DNA of 64,000 bases, from the NCBI GenBank assembly GCA_029449235.1, contig JANATG010000008.1, forward strand, positions 1 through 64,000, written 5' to 3'. The stretch's first letter is position 1. The number at the start of each line of letters is the position of its first letter. Source of the stretch: Linnemannia schmuckeri (taxonomy: Eukaryota > Mortierellomycota > Mortierellomycetes > Mortierellales > Mortierellaceae). The notes below the pieces were generated by a model. The model was not told the origin of the DNA. It made no database searches and saw only the letters and a list, made by a program, of their open reading frames with translations. The position numbers and the translations under genes are program-made. This document shows positions 1 to 8,981 of the stretch, piece after piece.

Positions 1-221
1 AAAAACCCTAAAAAACCCTAAAAAACCCTAAAAAACCCTAAAAAACCCTAAAAAAACCCTAAAAAACCCTAAAAAACCCTAAAAAACCCTAAAAAACCCT
101 AAAAAACCCTAAAAAACCCTAAAAAACCCTAAAAAACCCTAAAACCCTAAAAACCCTAAAAAACCCTAAAAAACCCTAAAAAACCCTAAAAAAACCCTAA
201 AAAACCCTAAAAAACCCTAAA
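1..221. repeat. Telomere, (CCCTAAAAAA)n C-strand array
   Basis: There are 22 CCCT blocks separated by runs of A. Of the 21 intervals, 17 are exactly 10 bp, two are 11, one is 9 and one is 8. The C-rich strand reads 5' to 3' into the chromosome, as it should at a left chromosome end, so the G strand reads TTTTTTAGGG. The small length variation is only in the A run, as expected from telomerase slippage. The array joins transposon sequence directly; the last AAA (219-221) is shared with the transposon. There is no subtelomeric spacer. Confidence 0.93.
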
Positions 222-1862
222 CCATCGCTTACTCACATCAACCCACAAATCAACTGGCGCACAAATGCTCTCCACTTCAACCACAACAACACAGCCATCG
301 AGTGGGACTGTACTGGATTCAAATCAAATAATATTCAAACCCGCACCGGTGGCCGCCTCCTTACCCACCTACACTTTCACACCATGGCCACCCTCCCCGG
401 CTCCGACATATTCTTGGCACTGGTCAAATCTTCCAAGGATCTGCAGAAGGACAAGGACAACAAAGACAAGGACGCATCAGCACCACCCAAACGCCCAGCT
501 ATGACGCCTGAGATCAGAGCCATCGTTGAAGACGAGTTTAAGGATGTGTTCCCCGATACACTCCCGAGCGGCCTTCCACCAGACCGAGGCGATGCCATGA
601 AAATTGAGACAGACCCAACAGCCGATCCACCCTTCAAACCAGTCATTCGCCTCTCAATTGCAGAACTCGACGAACTCAGGAAGCAACTTGACGATCTACT
701 TGCGAAAAAATTCATCAAGCCCAGCACATCACCCTATGGCGCCCCAGTACTCTTTGTTCGGAAAAAGGATGGCACCCTGCGTATGTGTGTGGACTACCGC
801 GGTCTGAACAGGATTACCAGGAAGAACAGACACCCTCTACCCAGAATTGACGAACTCATCGATCGTTTTCGTGGCGCCCGCTATTTTACCAAACTGGATC
901 TACTCTCGGGATACCACCAGCAGAGGATATATGAACCACACACCCACAAAACAGCATTTCGATGTCGTTACGGCCATTTTGAATTTAATGTCGTTCCGTT
1001 CGGACTCACCAACGCACCAGCCTCATTCTCTAATATGATGCTACGAGTACTGGATCCGGTTCTGGACAAATGGGTGGTGGTATACCTCGACGACATCCTG
1101 ATCTATTCCAAAACCAAGGCCGACCATCTGAAACACCTTCGCAGCGTCCTTGAACTTCTACGAAAACATGGACTGTACGTCAAACTCAGCAAATGCTCAT
1201 TCATGCAGGAGCAGACTGAGTTCCTGGGCCATACCATCTCCAAGAACGGGATCTCCACCTCAGCAGGTCTTGTCAAAGCTATTCGGGAATGGCCTTGCCC
1301 CACCAGTATCAAAGATGTTCAACAATTTTTAGGCCTCGCACAGTTCTACCAGACCTACATCGACAAGTTTGCCAACATTGCCCTACCCCTCTCGGAGCTT
1401 CTAGCAGGCGGAGCGACTTTTTCATGGGACAACGACAAGGAACAGGCATTCATCACCCTCAAAGCGGCCATCAGCTCCGCCCCAGTTCTACGTATATTCG
1501 ACCCCGACTTGCCAACCACCGTCGAAACGGATGCATCTGGATTTGCAATTGGCGCTGTTCTCTTTCAAACGGACGCGGACGGAGTATCCCGACCCGTTGC
1601 ATTCACCTCACGAAAATTACAACCAGCAGAACGGAACTACCCAACCCACGAGCAGGAGCTACTGGCAGTCGTGCACGCCCTCAGGACATGGCGATACTAC
1701 CTAGACGGATCCCACTTTATTGTTTACCCAGACCATGCAACCCTTCGCCACTTTCCAACACAGCCTAAACTCACCCGCCGCCAGGCTCAATGGATGGAGC
1801 TGCTGCAGGAATACGACTTTGACTTCAAGTACAAGCGCGGAGCAGATAACACAGTCCCCGAC
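219..1862 (+). mobile_element. Ty3/Gypsy element A1, first segment, truncated by the telomere
   Basis: The sequence is nearly identical to 3787-5431 of copy A2, beginning inside the spacer after the protease domain of pol. The 5' LTR, gag and protease are absent: the telomere array replaces them. Element A2 interrupts the segment at 1863. A1 continues at 7104-8755 and ends at 14487-14518 after the element B insertion. Compared with A2 and A3 it carries many private C-to-T or G-to-A changes. Confidence 0.92.
219..1862 (+). pseudogene. A1 pol fragment: reverse transcriptase and RNase H
   Basis: This partial pol of a Ty3/Gypsy element is open without stops. It contains the whole reverse transcriptase (KLDL at the first catalytic Asp, YLDD at 1084-1095) and most of RNase H (ETDASG, THEQELLAV). 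It lacks gag and protease because of the telomere truncation, and it is cut at 1862 by A2. It therefore cannot make a complete polyprotein. One private change turns the RNase H motif YTDH into YPDH, next to a catalytic Asp. Reading on from 1863 enters the A2 LTR and stops at 1893-1895. Confidence 0.9.
1858..1862. repeat. Target-site duplication of A2 (left copy, CCGAC)
   Basis: CCGAC immediately precedes the A2 5' LTR and is repeated at 7104-7108 immediately after its 3' LTR. Removing A2 plus one copy restores the A1 pol frame. Five bp is the usual duplication size for Ty3/Gypsy integrases. Confidence 0.95.
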
Positions 1863-1960
1863 TGCAACGATTGGACCCCCGATTACCTTAATTAGATAAA
1901 TAGACAACTATTACCAAAATACAAAGACATCTCTTCCTTCCACTCCTTACAAAAGTTGCA
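1863..1960 (+). repeat. A2 5' LTR (98 bp)
   Basis: It starts TGCAAC and ends GTTGCA, a 6-bp terminal inverted repeat. It is identical to 7006-7103 and to the LTRs of A3 and A4. At 98 bp it is very short for a Gypsy LTR. The only TATA-like stretch is GATAAATAG, about 35 bp in. Confidence 0.96.
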
Positions 1961-3144
1961 TGGTAGCAAAGGTTCACAATTCCACCAACAAGACCCCAGA
2001 ACACTCAGCACAACCCCCAGAACACCCAGCACAAACCCCAGACTCCTCCAGCTCCCCAGAAACCTCACCTAGCACCTCCTCCATCCCCTCACCCTGTCTT
2101 CCACCCATCAACACGTATTTTATCACTGACTTTTTATCGGAACTCACCATCATGACCGACGACAACCTCGCCACCATCATTGAACTTGACACAACCTCCA
2201 AACCCGCCAAGTACGACGGCACTCGCGATGGCTTCAAATGCCTCGCCTGGCTGAAAGAGGTGCAACGCTACTTTACCATGAAGAACGTACCCGACAGAAA
2301 ACGCACCATCCATGCCGTCAACCTCCTCAACCAAACCTCTCTCCTCTGGTGGGAATCACTTAACATCGACGACACCTGCGAGTACTCCACCTTTACAACC
2401 CTGTTCAAGAAGGCATACATGCCTGATGGATTTCTCGAGCAAGTTCGCGGCCTTCTTCTCAATGCCAAGCTTACCACCAACCTGGCCGAGTACCTTACCC
2501 GCATCCGCCTCTACATGAACATCTTGCTCGCGGAAGATCCCACTGGTCGCGTGTTTCTCGAAGCCACCGTCAGAGTTGTTTTTCTCCAAGGCTGCCCCGA
2601 CGATCTGAGACAGCTGCTTCAGACCGATCAGGTATCTAACCCCAACAACACCTTTTTTGATATGTGTTCCAAGGCTGAAGGATTTGACACCATCTATGCT
2701 TTTGGCCCCAAAGGAGCCACAAAGGGTATGTTTGCCAAGGCTATGAATAGCATGCGCTCTCACACTCCAACCACCAGCTCAAACCCAGCACCCCCAGCTT
2801 TTGACCCAATGGCAATGGAAATCGATAACATCAGCCTCGACCCCACCACCCGCGCCCTTATGGCCTCGGTCCAGTCCCTTACCATTGCCGTCCACGCCAT
2901 GACAACCCAATTCAACAATCAACAATCCCAACCACGCCTTGCCCGCCTTACCGACGATGAAAAGAAATATCTGCAGGACAACAACGGATGCTTCAAGTGC
3001 CGTCGAATCAACGCCGGACACTACTCTTGGGACTGTGGAAAAAACCGCAACACCAACCGCTCACCCAGGGCCCAGACCGTCAATAATATTGCTAACGTGG
3101 GCAATCTCCCAACAGACCAGTCGGGAAATGCCCCCAGCAACTAG
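1960..3144 (+). CDS. gag: A2 Gag (capsid/nucleocapsid) polyprotein
   Basis: This 394-residue Gag packages element RNA. The central part is a Ty3/Gypsy capsid domain (retrotransposon gag type, around residues 100-200). A zinc knuckle lies near residue 345 with the pattern C-X2-C-X6-H-X4-C, two residues longer than canonical. The first ATG (1960-1962) uses the last base of the LTR plus the first two of the primer-binding site. A second in-frame ATG at 2152 is the better match to the start of Gag in element B. Copy A3 has a stop between these two ATGs, which also favours the inner one. Gag ends in TAG at 3142-3144, inside the pol frame. Confidence 0.93.
   Translation: MVAKVHNSTNKTPEHSAQPPEHPAQTPDSSSSPETSPSTSSIPSPCLPPINTYFITDFLSELTIMTDDNLATIIELDTTSKPAKYDGTRDGFKCLAWLKEVQRYFTMKNVPDRKRTIHAVNLLNQTSLLWWESLNIDDTCEYSTFTTLFKKAYMPDGFLEQVRGLLLNAKLTTNLAEYLTRIRLYMNILLAEDPTGRVFLEATVRVVFLQGCPDDLRQLLQTDQVSNPNNTFFDMCSKAEGFDTIYAFGPKGATKGMFAKAMNSMRSHTPTTSSNPAPPAFDPMAMEIDNISLDPTTRALMASVQSLTIAVHAMTTQFNNQQSQPRLARLTDDEKKYLQDNNGCFKCRRINAGHYSWDCGKNRNTNRSPRAQTVNNIANVGNLPTDQSGNAPSN
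1961..1975 (+). promoter_or_regulatory. Primer-binding site (tRNA-iMet type)
   Basis: TGGTAGCAAAGGTTC starts directly after the LTR. TGG is the complement of a tRNA CCA end, and TGGTA is the start typical of initiator-Met primed elements. The same 15 bases follow the 5' LTR in A3, A4 and element B. Confidence 0.8.
3123..3129 (+). promoter_or_regulatory. Probable -1 ribosomal frameshift site GGGAAAT
   Basis: In the gag frame this reads G GGA AAT, the X XXY YYZ form needed for tandem -1 slippage. It lies 12 nt before the gag stop. The pol frame is open from 3096, so the slip falls in a 49-nt overlap. Element B has GGGAAAA at the equivalent place. No pseudoknot was assessed. Confidence 0.75.
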
Positions 3145-6100
3145 GTGCAGTCCAGGACCCAGTTGCTGAAATCCCCTCTCTTTGCCCCAGTGGTGAAGGG
3201 AGTGATCACACCCCAGAGTTAAGTAGAAAAGAAAAAAATGAAATAAAGTTGCCAGATCGCTCAGTTAATAAGATTAGCAACCAAACTCAGATTACAAACT
3301 CAAATCGTGATACTCACTCCCCCCCCACTCTGGCACCTTCACTGGACCAGACCTCAACGTTTGACTCGTCCCACCTTGTGTCTAGAACCTCAGATGGACC
3401 AGACCTGGACCTGGATACCCCTGTTGTGTCGACCACACCGCCTACAAAGCGACAGTTGAGAAGACGGAGACAAAAGCAATTGCGTCTCTGTTCATTTTCT
3501 ATCGCTGAGGCTGAGCGTCAATTGCTCACTTTTAACTGCCTTGTCAGTGGCTTCCCGGCTCGCGTGCTGATCGATGGCGGTGCTGAAGGTAATGTAATCA
3601 GCACATCCTTTCAAAAGAAAAACAACTTGCCTCGAACCGTCATCAACCCCATCCCTGTTCTTCTCCCCGACGGCTCATCTTCTATTACCAACCATACGGT
3701 CAACATCACCATCGAACGCAAAGGATACACTGACAACCTCAACCCAATCCTGTACCCACTCAAAAAATACGACCTTATCCTGGGCAAACCATGGCTTACT
3801 CACATCAACCCACAAATCAACTGGCGCACCAATGCTCTCCACTTCAACCACAACAACACAGCCATTGAGTGGGACTGTACTGGATTCAAATCAAATAATA
3901 TTCAAACCCGCACCGGTGGCCGCCTCCTTACCCACCTACACTTTCACACCATGGCCACCCTCCCCGGCTCCGACGTATTCTTGGCACTGGTCAAATCTTC
4001 CAAGGATCTGCAGAAGGACAAGGACAACAAAGACAAGGACGCATCAGCACCACCCAAACGCCCAGCTATGACGCCTGAGATCAGAGCCATCGTTGAAGAC
4101 GAGTTTAAGAATGTGTTCCCCGATACACTCCCGAGCGGCCTTCCACCAGACCGAGGCGATGCCATGAAAATTGAGACAGACCCAACAGCCGATCCACCCT
4201 TCAAGCCAGTCATTCGCCTTTCAATCGCAGAACTCGACGAACTCAGGAAGCAACTTGACGATCTACTTGCGAAAAAATTCATCAAGCCCAGCACATCACC
4301 CTATGGCGCCCCAGTACTCTTTGTTCGGAAAAAGGATGGCACCCTGCGTATGTGTGTGGATTACCGCGGTCTGAACAGGATTACCAGGAAGAACAGACAC
4401 CCTCTACCCAGAATTGACGAACTCATCGATCGTTTTCGTGGCGCCCGCTATTTTACCAAACTGGATCTACTCTCGGGATACCACCAGCAGAGGATATATG
4501 AACCACACACCCACAAAACAGCATTTCGATGTCGTTACGGCCATTTTGAATTTAATGTCGTTCCGTTCGGACTCACCAACGCACCAGCCTCATTCTCTAA
4601 TATGATGCTACGAGTACTGGATCCGGTTCTGGACAAATGGGTGGTGGTATACCTCGACGACATCCTGATCTATTCCAAAACCGAGGCCGACCATCTGAAA
4701 CACCTTCGCAGCGTCCTTGAACTTCTACGAAAACATGGACTGTACGTCAAACTCAGCAAATGCTCATTCATGCAGGAGCAGACTGAGTTCCTGGGCCATA
4801 CCATCTCCAAGAACGGGATCTCCACCTCAGCAGGTCTTGTCAAAGCTATTCGGGAATGGCCTCGCCCCACCAGTATCAAAGATGTTCAACAATTTTTGGG
4901 CCTCGCACAGTTCTACCAGACCTACATCGACAAGTTTGCCGACATTGCCCTACCCCTCTCGGAGCTTCTAGCAGGCGGAGCGACTTTTTCATGGGACAAC
5001 GACAAGGAACAGGCATTCATCACCCTCAAAGCGGCCATCAGCTCCGCCCCAGTTCTACGTATATTCGACCCCGACTTGCCAACCACCGTCGAAACGGATG
5101 CATCTGGATTTGCAATTGGCGCTGTTCTCTTTCAGACGGACGCGAACGGAGTATCCCGACCCGTTGCATTCACCTCACGAAAATTACAACCAGCAGAACG
5201 GAACTACCCAACCCACGAGCAGGAGCTACTGGCAGTCGTGCACGCACTCAGGACATGGCGATACTACCTAGACGGATCCCACTTTATTGTTTACACAGAC
5301 CATGCAACCCTTCGCCACTTTCCAACACAGCCTAAACTCACCCGCCGCCAGGCTCGATGGATGGAGCTGCTGCAGGAATACGACTTTGACTTCAAGTACA
5401 AGCGCGGAGCAGATAACACAGTCCCCGACGCCCTGTCTCGACGACCCGACCATCGCACGGAAGATCCAGTCAGCCCATCCACAGAACCAGTGGAGATTCA
5501 TTCAATTGATATCCAGCTTGAACCAGGTGTGAGGCAGCGCCTGATAGAGGACTACCAGAACAGCCCCAGGCTTAGTCTCGTCTATAAAAGCTGCCTCGAG
5601 GGAAGTGTGCCCCCCGGTTATTCTTTTCACAATGGCCTTCTCTACTATGACCGCCGCGGCACCGTCGTTCTCGCTATCCCTCAGAAAGCTGACATTTGCC
5701 ACTCTCTTTTGCATGACTGCCACGATGCCCCCATAGCTGGCCACTTTGGGTTCAGGAAAACATATGACAAGCTGCGACGAATAGCATACTGGCCCAACAT
5801 GGCAAAGGAGACCCAACTCTATGTCGACTCGTGCGAGAAGTGTCAACGCAACAAGCCAAGTCAGGAGCGACCTGCTGGACTCCTTCAACCTCTACCCATT
5901 CCCGTCAGACGCTGGGAGGTGGTGACCATGGACTTTATAACCCATCTGCCCAAGACACCTCGCAATCATGATGCCATCACCGTCTTTGTCGACAAGTTAT
6001 CCAAGCATGTCCACTTTGTCCCCAGCACCACCACCGCCACCGCCCCCGACGTTGCTCGCCAGTTTTTCGACAATGTGTTCCGCCATCATGGGATGCCAAC

Positions 6101-6995
6101 AACAATCGTCTCGGATCGCGATAGCAAATTCACCAGTCATTTTTGGCAGGAGCTCCACCGGCTTATGGATGTCAAGCTTGCGATGTCAACAGCGTATCAC
6201 CCACAGACGGATGGACAGACGGAAGTTATGAACAAGACACTAGGAATCATGCTGCGCGCCTTTATCGATGAAAAGCAGACTAACTGGGACACCCTCCTCC
6301 CTGCAGCAGAATTTGCCTACAACAACTCCGTCCACCACTCAACCGGCCATTCACCTTTTTTCCTCAACACTGGACAACATCCCCGCATCCCCGCCACCCT
6401 CCTCTCCCACACTGACAGCAACGTCCCCAGCGTCCATGACTATCTGGATCAGCAAGCAACGGCACTAATTTTCGCCCAGGATGCACTGCAGCGAGCTCAG
6501 GATCATCAAAAGGAACAAGCCGACAAGAGACGACGCGACCATGACTACAAAGTTGGCGACAAGGTCCTTCTCAGTGCAGAGAACATTACCATGCCAGCCG
6601 ACAGCGGACTCAGCTCGGACAAGCTCAAGCCTCGTTTTATTGGACCATTCACCCTACTGGAGCAACGATCACCAGTTACCTTCCTCGTCGACTTACCCCC
6701 CTCCTACAACATCCACAATATCTTTCACGTCGATCTTTTTCGCCACTATATTGAGTCACCACTTACATTCGGCCGCCGAACACCAGCACCACCACCACCT
6801 GTCGTCGTCGAAGGCACCGAGGAATACGAGGTCGAATCCATTCTACGATACAGAAAGTACCGGCGACAGCACCAGTTCCTCGTTGCTTGGAAAGGTTACG
6901 GACGTGAGGATCAGACATGGGAGCCAGCTGCCAACCTGGAAAATTGCCAAGACCTGGTCAACGCATTCAAAAAGGACCATGGGATCGTTTTTTAA
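3126..6995 (+). CDS. pol: A2 Pol: protease, reverse transcriptase, RNase H, integrase, chromodomain
   Basis: Pol is in the -1 frame relative to gag and has no ATG near its beginning, so it is expected to be made as a Gag-Pol fusion. Domains in order: aspartic protease with an unusual LIDGGAEGN active site; reverse transcriptase with YLDD; RNase H with ETDASG, an Glu in THEQELLAV and YTDH; integrase with an HHCC zinc finger (two Cys in CEKCQRNK) and catalytic Asp in TMDF and SDRDSKF and Glu in GQTEVMN; a GPY/F module; and a C-terminal chromodomain with EEYEVESIL, VAWKGY and TWEP. The TAA stop (6993-6995) overlaps the polypurine tract. No disabling change was seen, so this copy may be active. 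Confidence 0.95.
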   Translation, partial: KCPQQLGAVQDPVAEIPSLCPSGEGSDHTPELSRKEKNEIKLPDRSVNKISNQTQITNSNRDTHSPPTLAPSLDQTSTFDSSHLVSRTSDGPDLDLDTPVVSTTPPTKRQLRRRRQKQLRLCSFSIAEAERQLLTFNCLVSGFPARVLIDGGAEGNVISTSFQKKNNLPRTVINPIPVLLPDGSSSITNHTVNITIERKGYTDNLNPILYPLKKYDLILGKPWLTHINPQINWRTNALHFNHNNTAIEWDCTGFKSNNIQTRTGGRLLTHLHFHTMATLPGSDVFLALVKSSKDLQKDKDNKDKDASAPPKRPAMTPEIRAIVEDEFKNVFPDTLPSGLPPDRGDAMKIETDPTADPPFKPVIRLSIAELDELRKQLDDLLAKKFIKPSTSPYGAPVLFVRKKDGTLRMCVDYRGLNRITRKNRHPLPRIDELIDRFRGARYFTKLDLLSGYHQQRIYEPHTHKTAFRCRYGHFEFNVVPFGLTNAPASFSNMMLRVLDPVLDKWVVVYLDDILIYSKTEADHLKHLRSVLELLRKHGLYVKLSKCSFMQEQTEFLGHTISKNGISTSAGLVKAIREWPRPTSIKDVQQFLGLAQFYQTYIDKFADIALPLSELLAGGATFSWDNDKEQAFITLKAAISSAPVLRIFDPDLPTTVETDASGFAIGAVLFQTDANGVSRPVAFTSRKLQPAERNYPTHEQELLAVVHALRTWRYYLDGSHFIVYTDHATLRHFPTQPKLTRRQARWMELLQEYDFDFKYKRGADNTVPDALSRRPDHRTEDPVSPSTEPVEIHSIDIQLEPGVRQRLIEDYQNSPRLSLVYKSCLEGSVPPGYSFHNGLLYYDRRGTVVLAIPQKADICHSLLHDCHDAPIAGHFGFRKTYDKLRRIAYWPNMAKETQLYVDSCEKCQRNKPSQERPAGLLQPLPIPVRRWEVVTMDFITHLPKTPRNHDAITVFVDKLSKHVHFVPSTTTATAPDVARQFFDNVFRHHGMPTTIVSDRDSKFTSHFWQELHRLMDVKLAMSTAYHPQTDGQTEVMNKTLGIMLRAFIDEKQTNWDTLLPAAEFAYNNSVHHSTGHSPFFLNTGQHPRIPATLLSHTDSNVPSVHDYLDQQATALIFAQDALQRAQDHQKEQADKRRRDHDYKVGDKVLLSAENITMPADSGLSSDKLKPRFIGPFTLLEQRSPVTFLVDLPPSYNIHNIFHVDLFRHYIESPLTFGRRTPAPPPPVVVEGTEEYEVESILRYRKYRRQHQFLVAWKGYGREDQTWEPAANLENCQDLVNAFKKDHGIVF

Positions 6996-7005
6996 AAGGG
7001 GAAGG
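6994..7005 (+). promoter_or_regulatory. A2 polypurine tract
   Basis: AAAAGGGGAAGG ends directly against the 3' LTR and would prime plus-strand synthesis. It shares two bases with the pol stop codon. Confidence 0.88.
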
Positions 7006-7103
7006 TGCAACGATTGGACCCCCGATTACCTTAATTAGATAAATAGACAACTATTACCAAAATACAAAGACATCTCTTCCTTCCACTCCTTACAAAAGTT
7101 GCA
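7006..7103 (+). repeat. A2 3' LTR (98 bp)
   Basis: Identical to the 5' LTR at 1863-1960. It is followed by the second CCGAC target duplication (7104-7108). Confidence 0.96.
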
Positions 7104-7108
7104 CCGAC

Positions 7109-8674
7109 GCCCTGTCTCGACGACCCGACCATCGCGCGGAAGATCCAGTCAGCCCATCCACAGAACCAGTGGAGATTCATTCAATTGATATTCAGCTTGA
7201 ACCAGGTGTGAGGCAGCGCCTGATAGAGAACTACCAGAACAGCCCCAGGCTTAGTCTCGTCTATAAAAACTGCCTCGAGGGAAGTGTGCCCCCCGGTTAT
7301 TCTTTTCACAATGGCCTTCTCTACTATGACCGCCGCGGCACCGTCGTTCTTGCTATTCCTCAGAAAGCTGACATTTGCCACTCCCTTTTGCATGACTGCC
7401 ACGATGCCCCCATAGCTGGCCACTTTGGGTTCAGGAAAACATACGACAAGCTGCAACGAATAGCATACTGGCCCAACATGGCAAAGGAGACCCAACTCTA
7501 TGTCGACTCGTGCGAGAAGTGTCAACGCAACAAGCCAAGTCAGGAGCGACCTGCTGGACTCCTTCAACCTCTACCCATTCCCATCAGACGCTGGAAGGTG
7601 GTGACCATGGACTTTATAACCCATCTGCCCAAGACACCTCGTAATCATAATGCCATCACCGTCTTTGTCGACAAGTTATCCAAGCATGTCCACTTTGTCC
7701 CCAGCACCACCACCGCCACCGCCCCCGACGTTGCTCGCCAGTTTTTCGACAATGTGTTCCGCCATCATGGGATGCCAACAACAATCGTCTCGGATCGCGA
7801 TAGCAAATTCACCAGTCATTTTTGGCAGGAGCTCCACCGGCTTATGGATGTCAAGCTTGCGATGTCAACAGCCTATCACCCACAGACGGATGGACAGACG
7901 GAAGTTATGAACAAGACACTAGGAATCATGCTGCGCGCCTTTATCGATGAAAAGCAGACTAACTGGGACACCCTCCTCCCTGCAGCGGAATTTGCCTACA
8001 ACAACTCCGTCCACCACTCAACCGGCCATTCACCTTTTTTCCTCAACACTGGACAACATCCCCGCATCCCCGCCACCCTCCTCTCCCACACTGACAGCAA
8101 CGTCCCCAGCGTCCATGACTATCTGGATCAGCAAGCAACGGCACTAATTTTCGCCCAGGATGCACTGCAGCGAGCTCAGGATCATCAAAAGGAACAAGCC
8201 GACAAGAGACGACGCGACCATGACTACAAAGTTGGCGACAAGGTCCTTCTCAGTGCAGAGAACATTACCATGCCAGCCGACAGCGGACTCAGCTCGGACA
8301 AGCTCAAGCCTTGTTTTATTGGACCATTCACCCTACTGGAGCAACGATCACCAGTTACCTTCCTCGTCGACTTACCCCCCTTCTACAACATCCACAATAT
8401 CTTTCACGTCGACCTTTTTCGCCACTATATTGAGTCACCACTTACATTCGGCCGCCGAACACCAGCACCACCACCACCTGTCGTCGTCGAAGGCACCGAG
8501 GAATACGAGGTCGAATCCATTCTACGATACAGAAAGTACCGGCGACAGCACCAGTTCCTTGTTGCTTGGAAAGGTTACGGATGTGAGGATCAGACATGGG
8601 AGCCAGCTGCCAACCTGGAAAATTGCCAAGACCTGGTCAACGCATTCAAAAAGGACCATGGGATCGTTTTTTAA
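7109..8674 (+). pseudogene. A1 pol fragment: integrase and chromodomain
   Basis: This is the downstream part of the A1 polyprotein. It holds the tail of RNase H, the integrase (zinc finger plus Asp, Asp and Glu catalytic residues, all present), the GPY/F module and the chromodomain. It is open, but it is separated from the reverse transcriptase by the whole A2 element and has no start of its own. Relative to A2 it has several replacement changes that are all transitions, including Arg-to-Cys in the chromodomain (GREDQ to GCEDQ) and in the GPY/F region (KPRFIG to KPCFIG). Confidence 0.9.
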
Positions 8675-8750
8675 AAGGGGAAGGTGCAATGATTGGACCC
8701 TTGATTACCTTAATTAGATAAATAGACAACTATTACCAAAATACAAAGAC

Positions 8751-8755
8751 ATCTC
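8751..8755. repeat. Target-site duplication of element B (left copy, ATCTC)
   Basis: ATCTC precedes element B and recurs at 14487-14491. Both lie in the A-family LTR, which reads straight through once B and one copy are removed. Confidence 0.95.
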
Positions 8756-8958
8756 TGCAACAGCAGAAGGTAGGACCAGTGAAAGCAGGGACAAGAGACG
8801 AGGATTGAAGCAGTGATGATTGATGTTATTACTATGGTACATCTATATATACAAGGGAGTAACTAGGTTTCTAGGTCTAGTATCATAGAAGAGTCAGAGG
8901 TGAATAAGAGTGATGAGAAATGACTAACTAAGGTGGACTTTAAACCTAATATGTTGCA
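8756..8958 (-). repeat. Element B 3' LTR (203 bp)
   Basis: On the minus strand it starts TGCAACATATTAGG and ends TGTTGCA. A TATATATAG box lies in the middle. It matches the solo LTR at 13432-13634 in every region compared and differs from the 5' LTR at two sites. Confidence 0.95.
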
Positions 8959-8981
8959 CCTTCCCCTCTTAAAAAAAAATC

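Larger units (their letters stand above)
1863..7103 (+). mobile_element. Full-length Ty3/Gypsy chromovirus, family A, copy A2 (5,241 bp)
   Basis: This is a complete element with identical 98-bp LTRs, a primer-binding site, gag, a -1 overlapping pol and a polypurine tract, bounded by a 5-bp CCGAC duplication. It is inserted in the RNase H region of A1. The LTRs are identical to each other, which indicates a recent insertion, and both reading frames are open. Copy A3 has exactly the same length. Confidence 0.97.
7104..8755 (+). mobile_element. Element A1, second segment, up to the element B insertion
   Basis: The A1 pol resumes here after A2 with the same sequence that follows 5431 in A2. The segment runs through the pol stop (8672-8674), the polypurine tract, and the first 71 bp of the A1 3' LTR (8685-8755). 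Element B interrupts the LTR, whose last 27 bp are at 14492-14518. This LTR differs from the other A LTRs by three C-to-T changes. Confidence 0.94.

Noticed and set aside
1..221. Regularly spaced array as CRISPR
   Set aside because: The units have no unique spacers, the period is 10 bp, and the sequence is telomeric in type and position.
384..1895. An independent 503-residue reverse-transcriptase gene at the chromosome end
   Set aside because: It is the A1 pol fragment; its last codons are A2 LTR sequence and its first ATG is internal to pol.
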